The position numbers and the translations under genes are program-made. From Burkholderia sp. Bp9142 (GTDB taxonomy: Bacteria > Pseudomonadota > Gammaproteobacteria > Burkholderiales > Burkholderiaceae): 64,000 bases of DNA. Below, one piece after another: positions 7,818 to 16,427 of this stretch (position 1 is its first letter; each line of letters opens with the position of its first letter). Under the pieces are notes generated by a model. The model was not told where the DNA came from, searched no databases, and saw only the letters and a list, made by a program, of their open reading frames with translations. The DNA lies in assembly GCF_003853415.1 (NCBI RefSeq), contig NZ_QTPP01000004.1, forward strand, positions 124,001 through 188,000, written 5' to 3'.

Positions 7818-8888
7818 ATGCCCGAGAACGCCACCCTGCCGATAGCGGAACAGCACGTGCTCGACGAAGCCTGCACCGCGTTCGAACGCGCGACCCGGCG
7901 CTTCGACGCACGGCCCGTGCGCGTGCCGGTCGCATACACCGCGCACGCCGACGCGATGATCCGCTTCCGCATTGCCGGGCAGACCTTCGAGATGCCGGCG
8001 GCCGTGAGCATCGGTGTCGATTCGGTGCAGGACGCGCGCGCGGCGCTGCGTCGCCGCGGCGGCGCCCCGCTGCCCGGCGAGCGGCCGCTGATGCTGGTCG
8101 CGCCGTACGTGTCGGCCGAGCTGGCCGCCCGCCTGACCGATCAAGGCATCCCGTTCCTCGATACCGCCGGCAACGCGAGCCTGATCCAGCCGGAGGCGAC
8201 CGTGCTGATCTCCGGCCGGCCGAAACCCGCCCGCACGCCGCGCCGGCAGGCGTCGCGCGCGACGACACCCAAGGGGCTCGCCGTGATGTTCGCGCTCGCG
8301 ACGCAGCCGGGCCTCGTCGCGCAACCGTACCGGGCGATCGCTGCCGCGTCGGGCGTCGCGCTCGGCACGGTCAATCTCGCCATGGACGACCTGCTCGCGC
8401 GCGGCCTCGTCGCGCAGCGGCGCAATGGCGAGCGCCTGATGCCCGACTGGCCGCGCTTCGTGCAGGAATGGGTCGCGCTGTATCCGAGCCGCCTGCGCGC
8501 GAAACTGCCGGCCCGGCGATTTGCCGCCGTCGCGCCCGACTGGTGGCGCACCTTCGATTTCGCGGCATTCGATGCGCGGCTCGGCGGCGAACCGGCGGCC
8601 GACCTGCTGACGCACGACCTGAAGCCGGCCGCGGTCACCGTCTATACGCACGGCGCCGTGTCGAGCCGCCTGCTGCTCCAGGCGCGCCTGCGCCCGGACG
8701 AGCGCGGCGACGTCGAGCTGCTCGAAGCGTTCTGGCCGCCGTCGCCGGCGCTCGACTGGCGCGAGCAGGACGTGCCGCTCGTGCCGCCGCTGCTGATCTA
8801 TGCGGATCTCGTCTCGTCAGGAGACAGCCGCAATCTTGCCGCCGCCGAACACATCCATGACCGATACCTCGCCCGCCCGCCCGCTTGA
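7818..8888 (+). CDS. AbiEi-like type IV antitoxin (winged-helix regulator)
   Basis: About 356 residues. A helix-turn-helix region is visible around residues 165-210 (QPYRAIAAASGVALGTVNLA, then MDDLLARGLVAQR), followed by a C-terminal domain of the AbiEi_3/DUF type. The partner downstream is a nucleotidyltransferase of AbiEii type and the two genes overlap by 32 nt, which defines the pair. In AbiE systems the antitoxin does not bind the toxin but opposes it and autorepresses; that role is inferred. The start is uncertain: ATG 7818 is chosen, GTG 7797 is in frame, and neither has a clear ribosome-binding site. Confidence 0.72.
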   Translation: MPENATLPIAEQHVLDEACTAFERATRRFDARPVRVPVAYTAHADAMIRFRIAGQTFEMPAAVSIGVDSVQDARAALRRRGGAPLPGERPLMLVAPYVSAELAARLTDQGIPFLDTAGNASLIQPEATVLISGRPKPARTPRRQASRATTPKGLAVMFALATQPGLVAQPYRAIAAASGVALGTVNLAMDDLLARGLVAQRRNGERLMPDWPRFVQEWVALYPSRLRAKLPARRFAAVAPDWWRTFDFAAFDARLGGEPAADLLTHDLKPAAVTVYTHGAVSSRLLLQARLRPDERGDVELLEAFWPPSPALDWREQDVPLVPPLLIYADLVSSGDSRNLAAAEHIHDRYLARPPA

Positions 8889-9771
8889 ACCGCTTGAAGT
8901 CGACGCGCGCCGGCCGCTCGAGCCGGCGGCGGTCGCGCTGCTGCAGGCGGTCGGTGCCGCCTGCGCGCGGCTCGACACGGCATTCGTCGTCGCCGGCGCA
9001 ACCGCGCGCGACATCCTGATGTGGCATGTCCACGGCATCCGGCCGGTGCGTGCGACGCGGGACGTCGACGTCGCCGTGTGCGCGGTGAGCTGGCCGTTTC
9101 ACGAGCGGCTCGTCGATGCGCTCGTCGCGACCGGGCAATTCGCGCGCGCGCCGAAGCATCAGCAGACCCTGCTGTTCGACAGCGGGACGCGAGGGTTTCG
9201 CACGGCGCTCGATCTCGTGCCGTTCGGGCCGCTCGAAGCACCGCCCGGCGAGATCACGTGGCCGCCGCTCGGCGATTTCGTGCTGAACGTGCTGGGCTTT
9301 CAGGAGGCGGTCGATACGGCGCTCGCCGTGTCGATCGCCACCGGCATCGCGGTGCCGGTGGCGAGCCTGCCGGCGCTTGCGCTGCTGAAGTTGCTTGCGT
9401 GGAAGGACCGGCGCGCGCGCCAGAACAGCGACGCGTACGACCTGCTGTTCCTGCTCACGCATTTTCACGACGCGGGCAATCGCGAGCGCATCTGGGACGT
9501 CGCGCCCGATCTGCTCGAACGGCACGGCTTCCAGCCGGAGCTGGCGGCGGCGCTGCTGCTGGCGCGCGAGGCGAAGCGGATTGCTTCGCCGCAGACGCAC
9601 GATGCGATCCGCGCGCTGTTATCTGACGACGCGACTTACGCGACGCTCGGGCAGGATCTGCAGGCCCGCGCGTTCGCGCTGCTGCCGGGTGAATTCAGCG
9701 ATGACGCCGACCGGTATCTCGACGCGTTCCGCGGCGCTTTCCTCGCGGATCCGCCCGTGCCCCGCACATGA
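8857..9771 (+). CDS. AbiEii-like nucleotidyltransferase toxin
   Basis: A 304-residue nucleotidyltransferase-fold protein. The N-terminal half has FVVAGATARDIL (a GS-like turn) followed by the DxD metal motif in TRDVDVAV (about residues 68-75). The middle has the AbiEii-type LLKLLAWKDRRARQNSDAYD with the K-D-D signature. Family toxins such as MenT/AbiEii add nucleotides to tRNA or otherwise target translation; the activity here is inferred. The ATG at 8857 lies inside the upstream gene's 3' end, and the overlap argues for coupling. Its end converges with vapC (42 nt apart). Confidence 0.78.
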   Translation: MTDTSPARPLEPLEVDARRPLEPAAVALLQAVGAACARLDTAFVVAGATARDILMWHVHGIRPVRATRDVDVAVCAVSWPFHERLVDALVATGQFARAPKHQQTLLFDSGTRGFRTALDLVPFGPLEAPPGEITWPPLGDFVLNVLGFQEAVDTALAVSIATGIAVPVASLPALALLKLLAWKDRRARQNSDAYDLLFLLTHFHDAGNRERIWDVAPDLLERHGFQPELAAALLLAREAKRIASPQTHDAIRALLSDDATYATLGQDLQARAFALLPGEFSDDADRYLDAFRGAFLADPPVPRT

Positions 9772-9813
9772 TGTGCGACCGCGCGACAGCAACGCCATCG
9801 CGCATTCACAGCC

Positions 9814-10242
9814 CTAGCCCTGGGCCGAGGCCGCCCAGTCTTCGAGCGACAACCCCGCGACGCGGCTGAATTCGCGACGATTGTTCGTGACGAGCACGGC
9901 ACCGGCCGCGATCGCGTGACCGGCGATCGACGCATCGTTCGCGCCGATCGGTGTGCCACGTGCGGCAAGGTCGACGTGAATCGCGGCCGTCGCATCGACC
10001 GCCGCGGCATCCCACGACAGCACACCGTCCAGCCGCGCGACAAAGGCCGTGACGAGTTCCGCATGCTTCGGCGATGCCTTTCTGCCGACCGCGCCGAACC
10101 GCATTTCGGCATAGGTGATCGCCGACACGACGATCCGGTGCTGCGCATTGACGCACGACTGCAACCGGGACAACACCACGGGCGGCCGCTCGCGCATGAT
10201 GAACGAACAGATGTTCGTATCGAGCATGTAGAGCGTGGTCAC
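9814..10242 (-). CDS. vapC: VapC-family PIN-domain toxin
   Basis: A 142-residue PIN-domain ribonuclease with the expected acidic residues: Asp in YMLDTNICSF, Glu in ITYAEMRFG, and Asp in GANDASIAGHA plus the downstream LVTNNRREF. VapC toxins cleave tRNA or rRNA. A GTG at 10242 overlaps the vapB stop (GTGA); an internal ATG at 10227 gives MLDTNIC and is the alternative start. It forms a two-gene operon with vapB. Confidence 0.92.
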   Translation of the reverse strand: MTTLYMLDTNICSFIMRERPPVVLSRLQSCVNAQHRIVVSAITYAEMRFGAVGRKASPKHAELVTAFVARLDGVLSWDAAAVDATAAIHVDLAARGTPIGANDASIAGHAIAAGAVLVTNNRREFSRVAGLSLEDWAASAQG

Positions 10243-10505
10243 CGGCGCGACTCCGGCGGTGCGTCGTTATCGGCACCGGACAGGTCGAAACGGCCGGATT
10301 CGACGACAGCCGGGCGCTCGACGAGGAAATCGGCATCGGCCAGCGGTTCACTTGCGAACGACAGCCACGTCGGCCGCACCGGACGCAGCAGCAGCGTGTC
10401 GCCCTCGCGGCGGATTTCGAGTTCCGTCACACCCTCGAATTCCATGTCCTTCGGGATGCGGATTGCCTGGTTACGGGCGTTCTTGAAAATGGAAACGGTG
10501 CGCAT
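10239..10505 (-). CDS. vapB: VapB-family antitoxin (AbrB/SpoVT swapped-hairpin)
   Basis: An 88-residue antitoxin. The N-terminal half has the swapped-hairpin AbrB-like pattern VSIFKNARNQAIRIPKDMEF followed by LEIRREGDTLLLRP. The C-terminal half is the acidic toxin-binding tail. The ATG at 10505 is favoured by a GGAG 8 nt upstream; an in-frame ATG at 10517 is less likely. The gene overlaps vapC and lies directly downstream of a promoter with a perfect palindrome in its spacer. Confidence 0.9.
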   Translation of the reverse strand: MRTVSIFKNARNQAIRIPKDMEFEGVTELEIRREGDTLLLRPVRPTWLSFASEPLADADFLVERPAVVESGRFDLSGADNDAPPESRR

Positions 10506-10534
10506 GAGCCACTCCATGGGAGTACGATGCGCCC

Positions 10535-10562
10535 ATTCTAGGCATATGCCGGCATATGTCAA
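10535..10562 (-). promoter_or_regulatory. vapBC promoter with a 16-bp perfect palindrome between -35 and -10
   Basis: On the minus strand TTGACA (10557-10562) and TAGAAT (10535-10540) are separated by 16 nt. The palindrome CATATGCCGGCATATG (10543-10558) fills the spacer and overlaps the last two bases of the -35. The -35 is a consensus match. Placement of a perfect palindrome inside the promoter strongly suggests autorepression by VapBC. Binding itself is inferred. Confidence 0.75.
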
Positions 10563-10772
10563 TGTCGGGGAGCATGGATCGGGGATCGCGCCCGATGCCG
10601 TCGCGGGGGTGCTTGCCATGTCGTCACGACCAGTCTGCGATGAGGGAGCGGTCCATTCTTCCTCATGCTGCTCGCCCGATCCATATCCCGAACGGCCGAT
10701 GCCCGCCCTTCTCGCCGCGCGAAACGTCGACGCTTGCAAATCGGCGCATCGACGCTTCGCGCCCCCGTCCCG

Positions 10773-11789
10773 TCACGGCAACCGGAAAGTGTCGAAGAAT
10801 GTCTCGCGCTCCATCACGGTGAGCGCCGCGCGCTTGTGCGGGAAGTCGAACTCCTTCAGCGTATGGAACCCGAGCCGGTGCATGTACGCGATATGCCGCA
10901 CGTGATCGACGCGCGGCTCGCCGACGAGCCGCTGCGTGCGCGGTTCGTCGACGAACATGTAGTGCAGCACCCCGCTCCACCACGCATGCAGCTTGCCCGC
11001 GCTCTGGAAGCGCGAGTCGCCGATCAGCAGGTGCAGCCCGCGATCGTGGTCGTGCGCGTCGTAGAACGGCGCGAGGCGGTCCTCCTTCGCCCAGTAGAAC
11101 TCGAAATACCCGAACGGCGTGTCGTCGAAATAGCCGATCATCGGATGCATGTGCGGATCGGCAAGCCGCTCCGCGAGATACGCGGCGTGCTCGTCGAGCG
11201 TGCCGCGCTGATCCCAGAAATGCGCGACGCGATCGAGGTTCATCCAGTCGCTGAACAGCTGCGCATGGGCATCGATGTCGACGGTGCGCAGGCTGAACGT
11301 CATCCCGACCTGCGGCATGTAGCGCGCATAGATCTCGCCGGCCGGCGACGGCGGCCGCACCGGATGCCGATGGCCGTTCGTGATCGTGTAGCGCAGCGGC
11401 ATCCCGCCCGACGCGGGCGCCTTCAGCCACGGCTGCGGGTTCTGCCAGAACGTTGCGCGCGATGCGCTCAGGCGCAACCGGTCGCCCGCGACCTGCGCGC
11501 CGTCGATCACGCCTTCGCGCACCGCGCGGTCGACGTACGACGCGACGGCCGCCCGATCGGCGCCGCCGAGCGGCACCGACACCGTCGCCGCGTCGTGCCG
11601 CGTGTCGGTGTTGAACAGTGCGACGAATGCCGCGAGCAGCGCGGCCGGCGGATCATCGGGCCGCCACGAATCGAGCGTGCGCTCGGCGGCGGGCGTCGCC
11701 GGCCCGTGCGCGGCGCCGTCAAGTGCCGCGGCCACCTCGCCTTCGACGGCGTCTGCCGTGCGCGCCGGCTTCGTCATCGTGTCTTCCAT
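10773..11789 (-). CDS. orbL: OrbL, siderophore N-acyltransferase (GNAT, AlcB/IucB type)
   Basis: A 338-residue acyltransferase of the IucB/AlcB siderophore GNAT family, in the ornibactin operon. The C-terminal acyl-CoA-binding half shows HPMIGYFDDTPFGYFEFYWA, KEDRLAPFYDAHDHDRGLHL, LIGDSR and a terminal RETFFDTF. OrbK in the same operon carries the same blocks, so the two are paralogues. One or both attach acyl groups (acetyl or 3-hydroxyacyl) to N5-hydroxyornithine; which does which is not decided by sequence. The start at 11789 overlaps the pvdF stop (ATGA); ATG 11777 is an alternative. It is the last gene of the orbI transcript. Confidence 0.9.
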   Translation of the reverse strand: MEDTMTKPARTADAVEGEVAAALDGAAHGPATPAAERTLDSWRPDDPPAALLAAFVALFNTDTRHDAATVSVPLGGADRAAVASYVDRAVREGVIDGAQVAGDRLRLSASRATFWQNPQPWLKAPASGGMPLRYTITNGHRHPVRPPSPAGEIYARYMPQVGMTFSLRTVDIDAHAQLFSDWMNLDRVAHFWDQRGTLDEHAAYLAERLADPHMHPMIGYFDDTPFGYFEFYWAKEDRLAPFYDAHDHDRGLHLLIGDSRFQSAGKLHAWWSGVLHYMFVDEPRTQRLVGEPRVDHVRHIAYMHRLGFHTLKEFDFPHKRAALTVMERETFFDTFRLP

Positions 11790-12628
11790 CACAGTGCTCC
11801 CGCGTCGTGGCGGTCGGCGAGGATGTGCAGCCCTCGCTCGAGCGCCGGAAACAGGCTGCGCTGGAAGTTGTTCCAGCGCAGTTCGAGAATCGTGTCGTCC
11901 GGCGCGATCGGTGTGTCGAGCACGTCGCAGATCACCTCGCCGGAATCGATGCCGTTGTCGACGTAATGGAACGACGCGCCCGTCATCGTCACGGGTTCGA
12001 CGCGCGACGTCGCGCCGCTCGCCCAGTCGACCCGTTCGCCGCGCGCGCCGTGCAGCGCGTCGAGCGTCGCCCATGCGCCGCGCCGCTGGTACGGCGAATC
12101 GTCGGCCGTGATGCCGGGGTGGATGTTCGCGATGCGGCGGTGAAAGCGCGCGCCGGGACGCACGAGTTCGTCGAGGATCACGAGCAGCCCGTCGAGCACC
12201 ACCACGTCGGCGTCGAGTTCGAGCAGGCGTTCGAGCAGGCGGCGCTCGAACGCCTGCTTGCCGGTCACGCGCTCGCGCGCGTCGCGCGGCAGCCGGCGGT
12301 ACGTCGACGCAATCGTGCAGAACAGTTCGTCGACCGGCCGGCCCTGCACGGTCAGCCCGTCGGGCAGAATCCACGGGCGGCCCGGCGTGCGCGTGAAGCC
12401 GTAGTCGGCGACCTTCGCTCGATCGGCCGGCGAGCCTTCGTCGTCGTCGACGATCACGCCTTTCAGCGTATAGCGTTCGCCGAGCGGCGAATCGTTCAGG
12501 CGCTCGACGAGGAATTCGAGCGGCGCCTTCATGTAGCGCGTGCCGCCCTGGTAAGCGACCGGCTGGCCGGCGCGATCGGCCGCGCCGTTGCGCAGCGACT
12601 GGATGTAGACGAGATTTTTCTTCGGCAT
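11789..12628 (-). CDS. pvdF: PvdF, N5-hydroxyornithine formyltransferase
   Basis: A 279-residue 10-formyl-THF-dependent transformylase, close in length to Pseudomonas PvdF. Formyltransferase landmarks are ANIHPGITADDSPYQRRG (Asn-x-His-Pro active-site loop, about residues 169-186) and FHYVDNGIDSGEVI (Asp). It makes N5-formyl-N5-hydroxyornithine, the C-terminal hydroxamate residue of ornibactin. The ATG at 12628 starts at MPKKNLVYIQSLRNG; no good Shine-Dalgarno is visible, so translation may depend on coupling to orbA 86 nt upstream. Confidence 0.93.
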   Translation of the reverse strand: MPKKNLVYIQSLRNGAADRAGQPVAYQGGTRYMKAPLEFLVERLNDSPLGERYTLKGVIVDDDEGSPADRAKVADYGFTRTPGRPWILPDGLTVQGRPVDELFCTIASTYRRLPRDARERVTGKQAFERRLLERLLELDADVVVLDGLLVILDELVRPGARFHRRIANIHPGITADDSPYQRRGAWATLDALHGARGERVDWASGATSRVEPVTMTGASFHYVDNGIDSGEVICDVLDTPIAPDDTILELRWNNFQRSLFPALERGLHILADRHDAGAL

Positions 12629-12714
12629 GGAGGCGTCGTGGAAAAAGCGGACGACGGCGCCGCGGCCCGCCCGCGCCGGCCCGAAGGCCGGCCGGCGCGC
12701 CGCGGCGCGCGGCG

Positions 12715-14970
12715 TCACCAGTTGTATTTCGCGGTGGCGATCACCGTGCGGTCGGTACCGAAAATGCAGACGCTCGTCGACTGGCAACCGCTGATGTAGT
12801 GGCGGTTGAACAGGTTCGTCCCGTTCACGGCAAAGCGCCAGTTACGCGTGTCGTAGTGCACGCCCGCGTCGAACAGCGTGTAGCTCGCGACCGTCAGCGA
12901 GTTGTCCGCCGCACCGGCCGACGCACTCTGGTAACGGACGCCGCCGCCCAGGCCGAAGCCCGTGAGCGGCCCCGTGTGCCACGTCCAGTCCGCCCACAGC
13001 GACGCCATCTGGCGCGGGCGCGGAATGTCGACCGGCCAGTTGTTCAGCGACGCGTCGTTCGCCTTCACGTTCTTCACGTCCTGGTAGACGTAGGACGCGA
13101 TCAGCGACAGGTTCCGCGTGAGCTTGCCGGTCGCGTTCAGCTCAATCCCGCGCGAACGCACTTCGCCGGTCTGGACCGACGTCGTGCCGGTCGGGTCGAG
13201 ATTCGTCGGCGTCGGCGTGAGCACGTTGGTCTGGTTGATCTGGTAGATCGCCGCGCTCAGCATCAGGTTCCGGCCGGGCGGCTGCCAGCGCAGGCCGGCC
13301 TCGATCTGCTTGCCGCGTGTCGGCTGCGGCAGGCCGCCGCCGTACAGGTTCACGCCGATCAGCGGGTTGAACGACGTCGCGTAGCTGATGTACGGCGACA
13401 GCCCGTAGTCGCCCTGGTACGTGAGGCCCACGCGGCCGGTGAACGCCGTGACGTCGGCCTTCGACTGCGTGCCGCCCTCGCGATCGTCCATCCGCTGGTT
13501 GACCCAGTCCTCACGGCCGCCGAGCGTCAGCGTCCAGCGGTTCCACTTGACCTGGTCCTGCACGTAGAGCCCGAACGTGTTCATCGTCGTGTACGTGTTG
13601 GTGCGGTACGTCGTGTTAGGCGGCGAGAACACGGACAGCGTGACCGGCGTGTAGACCGGGTTGTAGATGTTCAGCGTCGATGCGGCGGCGAGCCATTCGC
13701 TGTCGGTCGCGGTCTGCCGGTTGTACTGGAAGCCGAGCAGCAGCGTGTGCTCGAGCGGCCCCGTGCCGAACCGGCCCTGCAGGTTGTTGTCGATGTCGAA
13801 GCGGCTGTAGTTCGTCTGGAACACGCCGGCCCAGCGGTTGATGTCGGTCAGGCTGCCGTCCGCGAAGCCCGCGCCGAACACCGACCCGTTGTCGAGCGAC
13901 AGGTGCATCCAGCGCACGTTCTGCCGGAACGTCCACATCGAATTCAGGTTCCGCTCGAACTGGTAGCCGAGCGACCACTGCTTCTTGCGGTAGTAGTTGA
14001 AATTCGGGTCGCCGCCGTACACGTCCTTGTCGAGCTGCCCGTTCGGGTTCGGCAGCACCGTGCCTTGCGCCGGCAGGAAGTTCGACGAGATGTCGCCCCA
14101 GTCCTGCAGGTACGTGGCCGACAGCGTCAGCGACGTATCCGCGTCCGGGCGCCAGCGGAACGACGGCGCGAGCGCGACGCGCTGGTCGTTGTTCGGCCCC
14201 GTCAGCGCGTTGCCGTCGCGTGCGACGCCGACGAACCGGTACGCATACTTGCCGTCCGCGTCGAGCTTGTCGCCGACGTCGATCATGAACTGCTTGCGCG
14301 CATAGTTGCCGAACTGCACGCCGGCTTCGCGCACGCGCTCGCCGTCGGCCGTCTTGGTCTGCACGTCGATGATCGCGCCCGGGTCGCCCGCGCCGTACAG
14401 CACCGACGTCGGCCCGCGCAGCACGGTGATGCTGTCGATCATGTACGGATCGACGCGCCAGCTCGACAGGTTCAGCGTGTTCGGCACCTGCAGGCCGTTC
14501 ACGTAGGCGGTCGGCGTGAAGCCGCGCAGCGCCGCGTACCAGTCGGAACGGTTGTCCGAGCCGTACGACGAGAAGCCCGGCACGTAGCGCAGTGCCGCGT
14601 TCACGTCGGTCGCGCCGGTCATCTCGATCTGCTGCGCGGTGACGACGTTGATCGTCTGCGGGATTTCATTGATCGACGTATCGGTCTTGGTGCCGGTCCT
14701 GCTGCGCTTCGCGACGAGACCGACCGTGCCGTCTCCTTCCGAGCCCGCGTTGACGTTGATCGCCGGCAGCGTGCCGGTCGCCGAGCCGCTCGGCGCGCCG
14801 GTCGACGCATTGTCCGCCGCGCCGTTGCGTGCATTGCTGCTGGCCGGCGCCGCGGCGCCTGCGTTCACGGCCGGCGCCGTCTGGGCGAATGCGTGCCCTG
14901 CCGCCATCCCGAACGCCACGCTTGCCGCGGCTGCGATCGCACGCAAACGCGTGCCTGTTGCCCACTCCAT
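12715..14970 (-). CDS. orbA: OrbA, TonB-dependent ferric-ornibactin receptor
   Basis: A 751-residue outer-membrane receptor. The signal peptide (MEWATGTRLRAIAAAASVAF, cleavage near HAFA-QT) fixes the start, which also has GGAGCAG upstream. The plug domain shows NEIPQTINVVTAQQIE and DSITVLRGPTSVLYGAGDPG, and the barrel ends in the aromatic ATAKYNW. There is no N-terminal signalling (STN) domain before the plug, which agrees with OrbS being under Fur control and not under a FecA/FecR-type relay. It is encoded inside the biosynthetic transcript between pvdA and pvdF. Confidence 0.95.
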   Translation of the reverse strand: MEWATGTRLRAIAAAASVAFGMAAGHAFAQTAPAVNAGAAAPASSNARNGAADNASTGAPSGSATGTLPAINVNAGSEGDGTVGLVAKRSRTGTKTDTSINEIPQTINVVTAQQIEMTGATDVNAALRYVPGFSSYGSDNRSDWYAALRGFTPTAYVNGLQVPNTLNLSSWRVDPYMIDSITVLRGPTSVLYGAGDPGAIIDVQTKTADGERVREAGVQFGNYARKQFMIDVGDKLDADGKYAYRFVGVARDGNALTGPNNDQRVALAPSFRWRPDADTSLTLSATYLQDWGDISSNFLPAQGTVLPNPNGQLDKDVYGGDPNFNYYRKKQWSLGYQFERNLNSMWTFRQNVRWMHLSLDNGSVFGAGFADGSLTDINRWAGVFQTNYSRFDIDNNLQGRFGTGPLEHTLLLGFQYNRQTATDSEWLAAASTLNIYNPVYTPVTLSVFSPPNTTYRTNTYTTMNTFGLYVQDQVKWNRWTLTLGGREDWVNQRMDDREGGTQSKADVTAFTGRVGLTYQGDYGLSPYISYATSFNPLIGVNLYGGGLPQPTRGKQIEAGLRWQPPGRNLMLSAAIYQINQTNVLTPTPTNLDPTGTTSVQTGEVRSRGIELNATGKLTRNLSLIASYVYQDVKNVKANDASLNNWPVDIPRPRQMASLWADWTWHTGPLTGFGLGGGVRYQSASAGAADNSLTVASYTLFDAGVHYDTRNWRFAVNGTNLFNRHYISGCQSTSVCIFGTDRTVIATAKYNW

Positions 14971-15016
14971 CTTTCTCTGCTCCACTTTTTTGATGCGGTC
15001 CCCGACCGCGCCTTTG

Positions 15017-16393
15017 TCAAAGAGCGAAAGCCATGCGGCCCGCGCTCGCCCCGTCTTGATGTCGTTGTTCATGCAGTGCCCGGGCCGCGCCATCGTCATG
15101 GGCGGGCGCGATCCCTTCCTCGAGCGACGCGCAGATCTCGTCCGCGCGGCGCGCCAGGACCGACAGCAGCGTGTCGGACAGGCCGTGGCTGTCTTCGCAG
15201 CAGCCTTGCAGGTAGATGCGCGGCGCGAAGTGCTCGGGCGTCGCGAGCAGGTAGTCGCGCGTGACGTCACCGCGCGTGAGCGCATCGCCGAGATGCGGCG
15301 CGAGTCCTTCGAGCAGCGTCGAATGCGTGTCGCGCCGGTAGCCGGTCGCGAGCACGAGCGCATCGAAGCGTTCGACACGCGTCGTGCCGTTCATCCGGTC
15401 GCGCAGCGTCAGTTCGATGCAGCCGTCGGCGGTGCGCACCGCGGCTTCGATCGCGCTGTTCGCGAGCAGCGCATGACGCGGCGTGCCGTCGATGCGCTGC
15501 AGATACAGCATTTCGTAGATCTGCTCGATCAGCGGCCGGTCGACCACCGCGTAGTTGGTGTCGCGGTAGCGCTCGAGCAGCGCGCGGCGTGCATCGTGCG
15601 GCTGCGCGTAGACGACGTCGGTGAACTCGGGACTGAAGATCTCGTTGACGAACGGACTGTCGTCGGCCGGCTTCAGCGCGCCCGCGCGCATCACGAGGCT
15701 CGCGTCGACGTGCGGGAAGCGGCGCGCGAGGTCGATGAACACCTCGGCCGCGCTCTGCCCCGCGCCGATCACCGCGACGCGGCGGCGCGCGCCGTCCGGC
15801 GACGCGGCCAGGCGGTCGATGTCGGTCAGGTACGACGACGAATGGATCACGCGATCGCGGCCGAGCGCGGCGAACGCGTCCGGCACCGCCGGCGTGCCGC
15901 CGACGCCGACCGACAGCGCGCGCGTCACGCGCTGGCGCTCATGGCCGGCCGCGTCGCGCGACACCACGCGCAGCGCATCGATCCGCGCGCCTTCGCCGCG
16001 CACGGGTTCGATGGCCGTGACGGTCTCGCTGTAATGGACGTGCTCGTCGAACGCGTCGGCGACCCAGCTCAGGTAGTCGTGGAATTCGACACGGGTCGGA
16101 TAGAAGTTCTTCAGGTTGACGAATTCGTTCAGCCGGCCGCGTTCGAACAGGTAGTTGATGAACGTATAGCGGCTTTTCGGATCGCGCATCGTGACGAGAT
16201 CCTTCAGAAACGAGATCTGCATCCGGCAGTCGTCGAGCAGCATCCCGCGATGCCAGCCGAAATCCGGCTGCCGTTCGATGAAGCATCGGGCGAGCGGGCG
16301 CGCCGCACGCCGCTCCTCGAGGCGCACGGCCAGCGCCAGATTCGACGGCCCGAAGCCGACGCCGATCAGGTCGAATACGGTTTCTCTCTGCAT
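15017..16393 (-). CDS. pvdA: PvdA, L-ornithine N5-monooxygenase
   Basis: A 458-residue flavin-dependent N-hydroxylating monooxygenase that makes N5-hydroxyornithine, the first committed step. The FAD dinucleotide motif is GVGFGPSNLALA near residue 10, the NADPH motif AVIGAGQSAAEVFIDLA near residue 215, and the C-terminal ATGYRRD matches the family LATGY signature. The ATG at 16393 has GGGAG about 9 nt upstream and starts MQRETVFDLIG. Downstream of orbK by 34 nt. It supplies substrate to PvdF, OrbK/OrbL and then OrbI/OrbJ. Confidence 0.96.
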   Translation of the reverse strand: MQRETVFDLIGVGFGPSNLALAVRLEERRAARPLARCFIERQPDFGWHRGMLLDDCRMQISFLKDLVTMRDPKSRYTFINYLFERGRLNEFVNLKNFYPTRVEFHDYLSWVADAFDEHVHYSETVTAIEPVRGEGARIDALRVVSRDAAGHERQRVTRALSVGVGGTPAVPDAFAALGRDRVIHSSSYLTDIDRLAASPDGARRRVAVIGAGQSAAEVFIDLARRFPHVDASLVMRAGALKPADDSPFVNEIFSPEFTDVVYAQPHDARRALLERYRDTNYAVVDRPLIEQIYEMLYLQRIDGTPRHALLANSAIEAAVRTADGCIELTLRDRMNGTTRVERFDALVLATGYRRDTHSTLLEGLAPHLGDALTRGDVTRDYLLATPEHFAPRIYLQGCCEDSHGLSDTLLSVLARRADEICASLEEGIAPAHDDGAARALHEQRHQDGASAGRMAFAL

Positions 16394-16427
16394 GTCTCTC
16401 AGCTCCCTTGTCGGTGAAACCGGCCCG

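Noticed and set aside
12799..15264. 821-codon plus-strand frame opposite orbA
   Set aside because: Shadow frame of the receptor gene with Arg/Val/His bias and no recognisable domain.
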